From assembly GCF_000189635.1 (NCBI RefSeq), contig NW_002476317.1:186001-250000 (forward strand): a stretch of 64,000 bases of DNA, in the 5' to 3' direction. The translations under genes were made by a program, and so were the position numbers. Source of the DNA: Tetrahymena thermophila SB210. Lineage: Eukaryota; Ciliophora; Oligohymenophorea; Hymenostomatida; Tetrahymenidae. The notes under the pieces are model-generated. The model was not told the origin of the DNA, searched no databases, and was given only the letters and a program-made list of their open reading frames with translations. Positions 51,359 through 63,923 of the stretch are shown one piece after another; position 1 is the stretch's first letter; the number at the start of each line of letters is the position of its first letter.

Positions 51359-54300
51359 GACAAATTTTGCAAATATGAAATATTGGATAATCCATTATAT
51401 ATTATACCCATTATCGCAACAGAATATTTTAAATGGAATTTACCAAACAATAGCATGGAAATATTAAAGAAAGAATTAAAATTTACATATAAGAGCAATC
51501 CTGATAGAAGTAAAATAAATGATTTTTTAGAGAAGGAACTAAAAAATTTGAAATAATTAATTTTATCATTTAAAATCTCTGAACCTGAAGAACTTGAACC
51601 TGAAGAACTTAAACCTGAAGAACTTAAACCTGAAGAACTTGAACCTGAAGAACTTGAATCTGAAGAACTGACAGAGAATATAATGGATTAGCTTATAAAT
51701 GATGATTTTATGATTGAAAAGTTTTTTAAAATTTAACATTATCCATACACCAAAAATCACTTCTTTAAGAGGATTGAAGAAGTATCTTTAGACCAAAGCA
51801 TAAAAAATAAACTCACTGATTTTCATAATCAATAAATTAATGAATTTTATGAAAAATATTCTAAAGATTATTTACCATTATTTGTATATTATAAACCTTC
51901 TTCTTCTGAGGACTAGAAGCAAAAATTTAGAGAGTTAGTGGATAGTTATTTTAATTAAAAACACTAAGAAACAATTCATTAAAAATCTACGAGTAGAAAT
52001 CAAGATTAGATTATTAGAGCACAATAAACACCTATGAATTCGTAAATAAACTAGACCATAAACTAGAGTGAAATATCTATAGAGTAGTAGAGATAATAAA
52101 ATATAAATGATTTATCAAAACTGACAGATAATTATAATAACACTGATAAGAATAAAGGATATTTGAAGGATAATAAAGACATAGTGAATAGTAATGTTTA
52201 AGATAAGACAAAAATAATATAATAAAATGAGAATAAAAATATTTAAAGCTCAAATCAATAAAATCAATTTGATGAATAGAATTAAAGTGATGATGATCCA
52301 GAAGGAGGCTAGTTGCATGAACCTGTAGTTATAAATACTTTGAAAGATAAATAAAATTCAAACAAGAATTAATAAAATGAATCAGAAAAGTAATATTTAT
52401 TATTTAATTTTTAGTATTTAAATTTAATTTTTAATATATTAGCTCATCTATTATGAAGCAACAACCAATAAATAAAAGTGAGCAATACAAAACAATCTTA
52501 TATAACAATACATCTAGGTAAATTTATTGAAAATATAAATTTATTAAAAGATATTTTTTATTATTAAAAGTGAATAAGACAACAAGAAAATTAATTTTAA
52601 TTCTAAAAAGACAGAAACTAAAGGAAAACCTTAGTCAAAAAAAAATGGATTTTAATCTGAATAAGATTGTACAAACACATCTAATGAAAATATCAAAATT
52701 AAATAATATTAAATGTAAAATCTTCCTGTTGTTGAAGAATATCCAGGGAAAATAAAATAAAAATAACAATCTTAGCATTAATAATCAAATTAAGGAAATA
52801 ATTAATTATAAAAAAATCAGTAAGATGAGAGAAATAGTCATTTAAATAATAATAAAAAATATAATTAAGAGGTTTAATATGTAAAAAAGCAAAGCAATTC
52901 ATAAAATAGCAATTTTTAAGCAAATAGTTAAAAATAAATATCAAAAAACTAAAACTTTATTTATGAGAAAAAATAAAAAAGCAACCAGAATCAAGAACAA
53001 AAGCAAGAAAATTTACACAATAGTCAAGATGTTGAAGTTGAAGATAACGATTAAAATTTAATTGATTCAAATAAATAAAATTCTTCATAAAACTCACCTT
53101 CTCAATAAAAAAATGACAAAGTTTAAGGAAAGTATAAATAATAAGAATTTAATTAGTGTTAATCAATAACTCCATAATAAAGCAATCAAACGGATATTAC
53201 TCATGAATAGGATGAAGGAAAAGAAAAAAGAAGAAAATATGTAAGAAAAAGCAATAGAACAGATGATAATTTTAATTAATAAACATAAAATATTTAATAA
53301 TAGCAATCATAAAATTTGAATAAATATAATTATAATATGCCATAAGAAGAATAAAAATACTAATAAAATCAAGTTTAAGTAAGAAAATATGATAATAAAG
53401 GGTTTAAAAGAGAAAATGATTATCAATAAATTGAATAAGAAAATAATAATATTTATGAAAATTCTTCAGATTAAAATTATTAAGAAGATAATTAGTAAAA
53501 TGTTAAAAGAAAGTATAAAAAAAGAATTGATAATGATCTATAAGAATAATCATAGCCTACTCACACAAGAGGTAATAGAATAAGAAAAGGCAATGCTTAA
53601 AATGATAACTAATTTTAAAATAAGAATAATAATTTTAATGGAAAAAACCATCATAATGATACCAATAATAAATAATATAATGGTGAATATTAACATGACA
53701 GAAGACCAGTAAATGAAAACTTTAAGTCTAGCAATTAATAGTATTAAAAACAATATGGTAGAAGAAATTATGATGGAGACAATGAATATTAAAATGATTT
53801 TTACGATTAAAAAAAAGATACAAATGAAATTTAAGAAGTTCCATAAATAAGAAATTAAAAAAATGCAGGAAGAGGAACAAGAACAAAAGGAAATGATAAT
53901 AAATACTTCTAGCAAGGAAATTAAGAATAGCCCGATGAAATTAACTAATAAGATAATATTCAATAAGAAAATTAAGGAGATAATGAGTAAGAAACTTATC
54001 AAAGAAGAGGAACGAGAACAAAAGAAAATGATAATAAATATTGCTAACAAGAAAACTAAGAATAGCCTAATCAAAGTAATTAATAGGATAAAATTCAAGA
54101 AGAAAATTAAGAGTAGCAAACTTATCAAAGAAGAATATATAAAAAGAAAAATAATGATGATTAAGCAAAAGCAGGAAGAGGAACAAGAACAAAAGAAAAT
54201 GATAATAAATATTAGTAACAAGAAAACTAAGAATGGCCCAATGAAATTAATTAATAAGATAATGTTCAAGAAGAGTAGGAAACTAATCAAAGAAGATATG

Positions 54301-57300
54301 GTAAAAATTATGATAATGACAATTAAAAAAATACAGGAAGAGGAACGAGAATAAAAGAAAATGAAAATAAATATTACTAACAAGAAAACTAAGGTTATCA
54401 TAATGAAATTAATTAATAAGATAATATTCAAGAATAAAATTAAGAGTAGGAAACTTATCAAGGAAGGTAAGGTAAAAATTATAATAATGACAATTAAAAA
54501 AATACAGGAAGAGGAACGAGAATAAAAGAAAATGATAAAAAATATTACTAACAAGAAAACCAAGATTATCCTAATGAAATTAATTAGTAAGATAATATTC
54601 AAGAAGAAAATTAGGGAGATAAAGAGTAGGAAACTAATCAAAAAAGAAAATATAAAAAGAGAAATTATGAAGATTATTAGGCATAGCCTTAGCCAAAAAA
54701 TATGAGAGGAAATAGATATTCTTAAAATGATAATTATTAAGACTAAAATAGAAAAAAACATCAGTATAATTAAGAACATTAGGATGAAAATGTAAATAAT
54801 TTCTAATACGAAAGAAATTAAACTATGAGAGGAAATAGATAAAATCCTTAAAATGATAATTATTAAGACTAAGATAGAAAAAAACAGAGATATAATTAAG
54901 AACATTAGGATGAACAAGTAAATAATTTCTAATACGAAAGAAAATAAATTTAAAATCAAGAAATTCATTTAGATTCAATAGATTTAGATAATACCTATGC
55001 AGGTTTACATCCGTAAAGGTATTAGACTATCAAATAAGATGGTAAATATACCTCAGGTATTAATAACTTTGATCCTAGTTCAAATAGAAACAATAATAGA
55101 TATAATGGCTAAATAAAAGAGTATGATAGGACTAAAAATTAAAAACCAAGAAATAATTCAATAAACAATAGAAATGAATAAAGAGATCAAAATTAAAGGT
55201 AAAATTAAGAGAGCAGATAAAATGGCTATAGCAACAATTACAACAAAACAAATGAATAAAACTAAAACTAGTATTAAAATGAGGTCTAAACTTATAAGAG
55301 AGGTAGTGGTTCAAAGAGCAATTAATATAGTTAGGATAGATAAACCGATTTAAGTTAAATGGAATTAACTATCGAATAGTTAATGTTAGTTAAAAGCTAT
55401 TATGAGGGAAAAAAGCCTTCTGAAATAAATATCTTAAGCATACAAAATTCAAATGAAAAAGAACTTATTAAAATAGAGTTCTAAGATTCAGAAAAAAATT
55501 AACTCAAAGCATTTTAATAAATCATAAGTTCATTCAATTTGTTTAAAATTCAAAGCTAATTAGAAAAGCTTGAGGAATTCCATCTTAAATGCAAAAATGT
55601 TTGTAAGTACTTAGTTAGGTAATTTTTATTTATTTTAGTTAAATAATATAGTTAATTTCTTAAACCTTTAAGATATTATCGCCTTCATTTATAATTATTT
55701 TAAAATATATAAAAGTTAAATCAAATTGAAAAATCCTAAATTTATCTCTAAGGATGACATTATAGAAAATTTAAATTATAGCTAAGATAATCTCAAAGAA
55801 AAAATTGTAAAGAATAAACTATTCTAATCACATAGCTATTTTATAGGTGTTAAAGAAAATAAGGACATCAAACAAATCGAGAATGGCATAAAGGATGATT
55901 TATAGTAGATTATTGATTTGTTTTTATTCCCATTAGAAAAGTACTATTAAGTTTTAAATGTTAATAATTATGAAGAATTATAACATTACTTAGACGATTG
56001 GAATAATAGACATGATAATTATTTTATAGGTTTTTAAGATGATAAATTAGCTAATAAGGTTATATTAAGTTTGCACACCTTTTCAAAAATTTAAGAAAGC
56101 GAAAATATAAAAAAAGAATATAAAAAATATCTAGAAAGGTATTTCAATGCATTTGGTTTTATTATCTAAAATTATTCGATGAAAGATATAGCTATTACTA
56201 TGAAAAAATAATACATTACAGGAGAAAATTCTAATATTTAAATAAGTTTGTTTGAATGTAATTTTTTTTTATTATTTATAATTAAATAAATACTCATTCT
56301 TATTTAAAAAAAGGCCTAGCTAGTAACATACCAAAAGAAGACATAAATAGTTTGAGTGATTCATAAAAATATAACTTTTACTAAAAAATTAAATAAAATA
56401 AGCTAAAAATAGATAATTAAGATACTGATGATTCATATTCATCTGATAAAAAAATTATTTTATCAATTAAATGTTGTAAGAATGAAGTTAAAGCAATAAT
56501 TAATGAAATATAAAGATTTTTCTTAGAACTCATTCCTGAGCAAATAACTATTTAACTGTTTATAGAAAGCTTAAATGGTATAAATCCTCCAAGCGATTAA
56601 AAATAGTATAGTATATATTTAAAGCATCTTTAAAAAATATATATGCAAGACTTAAAGAGATTTATACTTTACAAGAAAATGTTTACAATAGCTTTTGATG
56701 TGAAACTAGAAAGCAACAAATAAATTATTTTTAGTTTATATAGTTGTGAGAAAGAAAAATAAAAGATATTACCATAATTAATTGATGTTATTAATTAAAC
56801 ATCAAAGAGAATTAAAGTTAAAGAATGCAAATTTTCATTACAATAGCTATTGAAATTTTTGCAAGATGGTAAAAATATTTTTTAGCCAATTTAATACGAT
56901 TTCTAAAATTAATCTTAATGCTCTGATGATCTTAATATCAGCAACGGCTCTATAGGTAAGAGCAACCCAAATTTTGTAGATTTCAAAAATAAATACAATA
57001 TTGGTGTTTTTGAACAAAACCATGGTAATTGTTACATTTTAGGATTAGAAAGCGATTGCGAAGCCTCTTTCATGTTCCTAAAGACTCATTTAGATCCATG
57101 TTACTTTTACAAAAAAAGTTACACAAAGAGTTTTATAGAATAAGATCAAGTTTAAGGTAAACTTGATTTCCTAGTTGCTAAGAAACTAATTTTACCTACT
57201 TACAATAACAGTGATCTACCTGTGCAATATAGAACATATGAAATAAAAATCTTTGAAGATTAATATGCTTTTTCATATTACTCAGATCATATTTCTGAAT

Positions 57301-57572
57301 TTAAAAAAGAATTTAAAGAATTATTAAAGCTCGAATTAAGCAAAATAGAAAAATACAATTTTACATTTGAATTACAAAAGTAATCCTAATATGAAAGATT
57401 AAAATAGGAATAAGTGAGAGAATTATTTTTTGAAAGATTTGGTGCTGTTTATATTTTAGCTGAAAAATTTACATAAGAAAAGAAAAACAAGACTGTAATC
57501 TTTAAATTATTAAATAAAGATAAATTAATTAGATGTAAAAGTTACATCTCAAATCATATTAATAGTCTCTGA
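51335..57572 (+). CDS. Giant Asn/Gln-rich repeat protein with RG motifs (about 2,000 aa)
   Basis: Start ATG at 51335 (MSNKNKVQDKFCKYEILDN). Residues ~85-115 hold six EPEEL-like pentapeptides. A modest folded region follows (DSYFNQKHQETIHQ), then two small introns (about 52392-52440, 52516-52570). The exon from 52571 to about 55600 is one continuous frame of Asn/Gln/Lys/Asp sequence. Inside it, about five degenerate ~50-residue repeats start GRGTRTKENDNKY and include EINQQDNIQEENQ; two further ~41-residue repeats start MRGNR. Scattered RG/GRG motifs suggest RNA binding or condensate formation (inference). The C-terminal ~600 residues are normal in composition and look folded (SPSKDDIIENLNYS-like charged helices, YILGLESDCEASFMFLKT, FDVKLESNKQIIFSL), ending at TGA 57570. 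No domain recognised. TAA/TAG are extremely frequent as Gln codons. Confidence 0.75.
51581..51670 (+). repeat. Six copies of a 15-bp coding repeat
   Basis: The unit GAACCTGAAGAACTT is repeated six times with single-base changes (GAA/AAA and CCT/TCT), encoding EPEEL or KPEEL pentapeptides in the giant protein. The near identity at DNA level indicates recent slippage expansion. Confidence 0.9.
53866..54640 (+). repeat. About five degenerate coding repeats of roughly 140-170 bp
   Basis: Each copy starts with GGAAGAGGAAC (copies at about 53866, 54003, 54171, 54332 and 54503) and continues with a shared AATGATAATAAATA block and AACAAGAAAACTAAG block. They encode Asn/Gln-rich repeats with a GRGTR motif. 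All length differences keep the reading frame. Confidence 0.8.
54702..54950 (+). repeat. Two-copy ~123-bp coding repeat
   Basis: Copies start at 54702 and 54825 with ATGAGAGGAAATAGAT and share long near-identical stretches (for example GATAATTATTAAGACTAA and AATAATTTCTAATACGAAAG). Both encode MRGNR followed by Asn/Gln/Asp-rich sequence ending NNFQYER. Confidence 0.85.
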
Positions 57573-58078
57573 TTCTTAATTCCAAATAATAAAAATTTTC
57601 AATGAGACACAAATCTCTTTTATAATCAAATCTGTCAGTTATTTAAATTAACATTCTAAATGTTATAAATTTATGTGTATATATTAATGTTAACTACTAA
57701 AAAACGAATATTTAAAAGAACTAATTTATTATCATAAATAAAAAACAATATTTGAAATAAATAAATTTTTTCATTCAATTTATATTAAAATAATCTTTTT
57801 AAATATCTTTATTTTATTAATTTTTTAAAAAATTAAGCAGTTAATTGCTTATTCATTTTTAATTTAAGATACTAAATAAAAAATTAACTTAATTATAAAT
57901 AATTTATCAAATAAAAAATACATTTTAATAATGATAAATAATATTTCAAATAGAAAATTAAGATTATTTTACTAATTTTATGAGTAAAAAGTTTTAATTG
58001 AACATAGGTTTACTTAAAACTCAAAATATAAAAATTATTTTTGAAGAATTAAGTAAGATCTTCTTTCTGTGAATTATT
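57573..58078. other. Convergent intergenic spacer
   Basis: AT-rich region between the giant protein (+) and the PDI-like gene (-). Nothing recognised. Confidence 0.5.
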
Positions 58079-60490
58079 TCAGAGATCATACTTTTTTTAT
58101 CTCTGAAGCTCACAATCCTTTTCATCTATATCAATAGCATCCTAAAGCTTTAATAGTCCAGCTTTTTTATTTTTTTTGCTCATAAACTTTTGTGTGAATC
58201 CTAACATATTCTAGAAAACGAAGCTTTCTTCCATAATTTTATATCTAAAATATTTTAAATTAGTAAATAAATAACTTATTTATTTTATAAATTTTATCTA
58301 GATTTTTACTTCCAACTTTTAGAGTTGTAATACAAAAGATATGGCATATCTTAATCGGAAAGATTGATTCTTTTTAAAAGTTGTTTATGGCATCTACCGT
58401 CGATATACACCCAATTTACTGCCTTTTGGTTCCTAAACTTTTCTGATAAAGTTTTAAAAAGATCCAATTCTATCTTAAATTTATTTTCACGAGAGTAATC
58501 CAAGAAAGCAATAAAGCATTCTTCTCCATTTCCACAATACTTATCAAAGTTTTGTTAATTATTTGTTTCAGCAATTAAAACTGATTCTATTTTCTCCTTT
58601 TCTTTAGAGAAACACAGCTAACTTAGATAATTATGCAAAGCTCTAATTTTTTATAGGAGTAATTATTAAAAAGAAAAATTATTTGGTAGATTTTTAATTA
58701 TAAAAAAAATTTTTTATCGAATATTGAAATTTTTTATTAAATTTTTATTTTTTTTTTTAAAAAATTATTTTAAGAAAAATTACAGATAAGAAAAATCAGG
58801 TGCAGAGTCATAAACAGCTGTTTGAAGTTAATTATTATCTCCTATATTATGCAAGAAAGATACGATAAAAGGAAGATTGTCAATCTACCAATGTTTTTGA
58901 TATTCTTTGGTTATGTCTTTATAAACTCCAAAACTTGAACAGTCTCTAAATTTTTTTTAATTTGACAGATATCTAAATACAAAAAGCAATTCAGAAGATT
59001 ATTTATCCTTGGTGTCTATAAAGAGACTTGTTGCTATTCTATTGGTACTAATTGCATGCTTTATGTAATGCTATATTGCTTCTTCATCTAGTAGATCCTC
59101 TTTATTTTCCATCAGAGAAAATATCTCAGATATCATTTATTTTTTAGAAAGTTTAGCTCTCACTTTAAAGAAAGAATTTAAATTCTTAATTCCAGTAGGA
59201 TAGAATAAAAGATGGTCTTCTTAAAGATTTAGTTTATTTAAATTAAAGAATTCTTCTTATTCAACTTCCAATTGATTTTGATAGTACTTGTAAATTAAGA
59301 TAGAATCAACATAAGTTCTTTTTGTAAAAAAATAATAATGTTTTAAATTAGAAAGAATATTTTCCAATAATAAATTTCCAAAAAAAAAATAAATTATAAA
59401 GATTTAATTGGAATTTACTTAAAATATTCTATAAATGATGAATATTTATGAATCTATTATAGAGTTTCAAAGGATATATCATCTGTAGATGTTTAGTCAG
59501 TAATTAAATAAAGTAAAACTCCCTAATCGCTATTAAAATATTAAGGAATATCTTTGAATTGGTGTATCATAGTTATGTTATACTTTCTACTTTCTGTTTT
59601 AGGCTTATAAGTTAAATTAATATCTTTTTTTTCAACACCAGAAGAGTATTTTTTAAAAAAGGTTATTGCAGACTAAATTCTTTTAGGACCCACATATATT
59701 TCTTGCTTATAGCTTTGCTTCTGTCTAATAAATCTAAAAGCTAAGATTGTTGGTGTATCCTCTATTTTGTACTGGTCAAGCAATTCTTGGTCAGCTTTCA
59801 CAACACAAAACTTTATAAATAAGAAAATAATTTTAGGATAGATATGATTTTTTATTTATTGTTTACATGAATTTTATATCTAAAGTGAGAAGTTAAAGCC
59901 TTAAAGTAATAAGGAATTTCTTCATTTTCCTTTATAAAGAGCATTATTTTATTTTGTAAAGTTTTATTTTCCAATTACTTTTAAATATCTTGTTCAGTTC
60001 TCACTTCATAAGCAAATAAAGGCATGATTGCTTTAGAATAGTCAATTAATCTGTTTTCTTAAAAAACATCTTTGTATTGAATTACTTCTGGCTAACGTTT
60101 GCTTGAAGTATCATCACCACTTGGATCATAATCTTCAGCTGGAGGCTTAAAAAACTAAACTATTGGCCAAATATTAGAATTTTTAGGATCACAAGCTGCA
60201 AAATGCTCTCTTTCAAATACTTAATCCCACATCTAATCACAATCCATAAAGTAGCTATTTACATAACCTTCCATGTTCATTTTATATTATTAAAATATGA
60301 AAAGGGCTTTTTCACAATTTTCGCATGACTTTCCTGCGATCACTACAAAAGCTAAAAATTTAGATGACTATGATAGCTTTTCTTTAAGCTGCAAAAATGA
60401 AGTTAGAATCCCATTATCTTTCTTTTGCTAATCTTATGGAAAAACAAGACCTAAAATCAAAAATGCTAAAACCACAATTTTTATTCCCAT
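58079..60490 (-). CDS. Secreted/ER PDI-like protein with divergent thioredoxin domains
   Basis: About 690 residues. Start ATG at 60490; MGIKIVVLAFLILGLVFPQD is a clear signal peptide. A thioredoxin-like domain follows, with CENC in place of the usual CGHC (preceded by FVVIAGKS) and a later NSNIWPIVQFFKP with the cis-Pro-like turn. A second region (VVKADQELLDQYKIEDTPTI) also resembles a thioredoxin strand-turn with the TPT cis-proline. Near the C-terminus CGNGEECFIAFLDYS begins a third, with CGNGEEC spacing C-x5-C, and a matching DMPYLLYYN. It ends LQRQKKYDL with no KDEL-type retrieval signal; TGA at 58081-58079. Overall it fits a multi-domain PDI relative in the secretory pathway. Whether it is an active oxidoreductase is uncertain because two of the three cysteine sites are atypical or absent. 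Confidence 0.75.
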
Positions 60491-61490
60491 TTTATCTTAT
60501 TAGAATTATTTGTAAAAAATATCAAATCTTTTGTTTTTAATATTTTTTATTAAAGATAATAGCTGCACAATAAGATTTAAAGGAATTTAATTATTAGAAT
60601 CTAACCAACTATTATTTCTTTATAAGATATATCTGATTTCAATAAAAATTGGTGAAGATAAATATACTTAAACAATCTCTTTATGAGTACCAAAAGAATA
60701 TCTCTCTTGAATATTATTTTAAATTATTAATTAAAATATAATAGGCTTTATTAAAATATGTTTTAATATAAAAAATACTCAAAAGAAATACATTAAAACA
60801 TGTCAAACTTAGTACTTTTAAAAATGGATAAAAGTTTTTATACTAAATACATTTTTTATTAGAAAATTCATTTATAAATCAGGCAACTGTATAATTTGGG
60901 CAAAGTTTTTGGTCCCGTAGGTAGGTGTGTTTAAACAGGTTTCACTAAAAAATATTTGTTAATTTTATGCTAGATTTATTTTATTGAGTCATATTCATTT
61001 TAATTTAAAAAAGTCTCTTAAATGCAAAATTTTGATTTCTATAATTAGCTAATAATTGAAAGTTATTTTAATTTAATTTAGAGTGTTAACTCATTCAGTT
61101 TAAAAACAAACTCTCTTTGAAAGCTTTGAACTGAAATTCTTTATTAAGTAAATCATTTAATTGGCTTTTTTGTATTTTGCTTTATTAAATATAAGTTAAT
61201 CAGATATATCCAAAAGCTAGATAAAAACATTTTTCTCAATAAAACATTAAAAGCTAAAAGTAATAGGCAAAAATGAAGACCAGCGAACATTTTTTTTAAG
61301 ACTAATAGCTATTCTCTCCAATTTTAAGAAAAAGTACTTACTAATAATTGTCAAAAATAACATTTTTCAATTTTTTTTTTTTTTTGCAGAAAGTTAAAAA
61401 GAGTTGATGTGTTAAAACGATGCTATTCCAAACAATGTGAAGAATGATTAAAAAAATTAAAAAGCCTTATTTTTATTAAGTAATTTTACT
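60491..61490. promoter_or_regulatory. Divergent upstream region (PDI-like / kinase) with a GC-richer patch
   Basis: Mostly AT-rich. A patch at about 60878-60948 (containing GGTCCCGTAGGTAGGTGTG and a GTTTAAAC palindrome) is much less AT-rich than its surroundings. A 16-base T run lies near 61370-61386. No coding frame supported. Confidence 0.4.
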
Positions 61491-63923
61491 ATGTTAAAGA
61501 ACAAATCAAAATACTTGAACAGTTCGTTTTTTGAGGATTAGCTAAGTAAAACAAGCTAACCTCTTCTAATGGAAAAAAAAATATCTATTTCTTAACACAA
61601 CAAAGTACCACCTAACTTTTCACTCCTAAGGTAAATAATGCAGCCTTAAAAGTAACAATATGAAGATAAATCTTAATAAAGAATATCTGCGGTTTAAGAT
61701 TAATATTTTCAAAATAAACCTAATTTACAACTTAAACAAATATCTAACTGTAGCCTAAATAATATTGAAAAGTAATTTTTGTCAATTAAAACTAAAATAA
61801 ATAACACTTTAACATATTTAAAAGCTCTCCACTGCTATAATATAGTAAAGGCTCTTCTAAAAATATTGAAATTTTAAAAAAATGTGAAACAGAGAGATAT
61901 TAGTCTTTAAGATAAAGGGAATTTACTAGATATTAAGAAAAATCAGATTCGTCTATGAGGTTAGAACCAAATGAATTATCTAAATAGTAGAACTTTACCT
62001 AAGTATTAGACTAATCATTCAATACAAACTGTGAAATTATAAGAAAAGGATAACCTATTAAATAACTATTTCAACTAGATTAATTTTAAGCCTAATATAA
62101 AAAAACTTAATAGCCTTTTTTCAAATTTTAAGATATTAATCTGAATGAGTTATAAAACAACAATTTCATTAGTAATTCAAAGTATTTTGCCAAAGAAACA
62201 ACATAATTCTCACAATAAGATTTAGATATTAAGATGAATAAACTTTTATAAAGTGAAGGTTCTTTATTAGATCAAGAAAATTTTAGTAGCACCAAATATA
62301 TCACTAAATAAAATTAAAATAAAAAATTAACAGAAACAAGTATTTTGATTAAATAAAGAAGTCTTACTAAATAAGAATACGGTTGCAATAGTAAAATTAT
62401 TTGGATAGAATTTATTATCTAATTATTTATTTAAAAAGCATTGAAACATAATATAGATTAAAGCTTCAACAATCAGAAGGAGTAAAATGCATTGATAAGC
62501 AATAGAGCGAAATTATTAAATCTATAGAAATTGGAGAAACATAATTTGTTTTATTAAATATTTTAAAATAATTTAAAAAAATAAACTAATTCTCCAAATA
62601 ATAAAACAACTCTTAAAATTAGTAATAATACAAGTGGTATAGCTGCTACATAGATTGAAGAGCTAAACTAGTCATCAGTTGCTCAAATAAACTAATAATT
62701 AAGAGGCACAAATAGTTTAAATCGAATCAGTAAAGCTGATTTGATTAATTAATAAGCATAGAGTGAATAATTGAAAATAAATAATGATGAATAAAAATTT
62801 AAAATTTAAATTTCTATATTCCCAGTTGATTTAAATGATTTTAAATTTTTAAAAGAGCTAGGTAAATATATATAATTTTTATTCTGACTATTTATAAAAT
62901 CTACTTAATACATTTTGATTGCACAAATAATATACTAATATATATTGAATTTTTCGAAACAGTAAAAGAATATTTTATTCTACTTATTTTTTATTGAGTA
63001 GGTTATTACTGAATGAAAATAAATTAATTACTTATTATTTATTTAAATAGATTTTGTTAAAAAGAAAATTATTTTATAACTTTTATTCTTATTAAAAAAT
63101 TTAGGACATGGGTCATATGCTACTGTTCGCTCAGCTCTGCACAAGAAAACAAATTTTGTTGTAGCAGTTAAAAGCTATAATAAAAGTAAATTGTTGGATC
63201 CTCAAAAAAAATAAAATTTAGATAGAGAAATAAAGATTTTGTAAAATTTAAACCATAAATACATAATAAAATTGTATAAAGTGATTGAAAATTCATAAAG
63301 CATTAATCTTGTGATGGAATATTCGTCGTCTATTCCATTAAGTGTGTATTTAAAATAAAAATCAGGTAAAAGATTACATGAATTAGAAGCAAAGGTGATT
63401 TTTAGATAAATTTTAGAAGCAGTTTTGTATTTACATAAAAAAAGAGTAATTCATAGAGATATAAAACTCGAAAATATACTAATAAATTCAAATAGAAAAA
63501 TCAAGCTTATTGATTTTGGTTTTTCAATATAAGTGTAACCCTCATGTAAACTCACGATGTTTTGTGGAACTCCAAATTACATGGCACCAGAAATTATAAA
63601 TAAAAAGGGTTATTCTTTTGAGGTAGATATTTGGGCTCTTGGAATTCTTTTATACAAACTTCTTACGGGCTATTATCCATTCGCAGGTATTATTTATTAT
63701 TTCTCATTTTTAAAAAAATATTTATTGACCTTTTTGTTAAATAAATTTGTATCTCATAGGCAAAGAAAATAAGTAGCTCTATAAAAATATTTTAAAATGC
63801 CAACCCGACTATCCAATGTTTATTTCACCTTCAGCATAAAATCTATTGTAATCAATTTTAAAAGAAGACCCTGAATAAAGAAAGTAGTTAGAAGATGTAA
63901 TAAATTAAATTTATCAAATTTGA
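61491..63923 (+). CDS. Ser/Thr protein kinase with long Asn/Gln-rich N-terminus
   Basis: About 670 residues. Start [20 protein letters not shown]. An intron at about 61770-61823 (donor AA|GTAATT, acceptor AAAAG) is needed to restore the frame before SPLLQYSKGSS; a further frame-neutral intron is possible at about 62390-62437. About 400 residues of Gln/Asn/Ser-rich sequence precede the kinase domain, which starts at the end of that exon and continues from 63105. All catalytic motifs are present: [60 protein letters not shown]. The GTPNYMAPE and WALG pattern is most like the CAMK/AMPK group. An intron (about 63688-63760) splits the domain after YPFAG. TGA at 63921 follows closely after the domain, so there is no C-terminal extension. 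Confidence 0.9.

Noticed and set aside
53863-54354. Plus-strand standard-code frame rich in Lys/Ile/Glu (163 codons)
   Set aside because: It is a different frame over the same repeats. The frame with TAA/TAG as Gln is continuous from 52571 to about 55600 and includes this stretch, whereas this one stops locally.
53550-54968. Very long standard-code open frame on the minus strand (472 codons, Ile/Leu/Phe/Ser-rich)
   Set aside because: It is the mirror of the Lys/Asn/Gln-rich repeats of the giant plus-strand protein. It has monotonous hydrophobic composition, lacks family motifs, and shares the repeat periodicity only because it is antisense to it.
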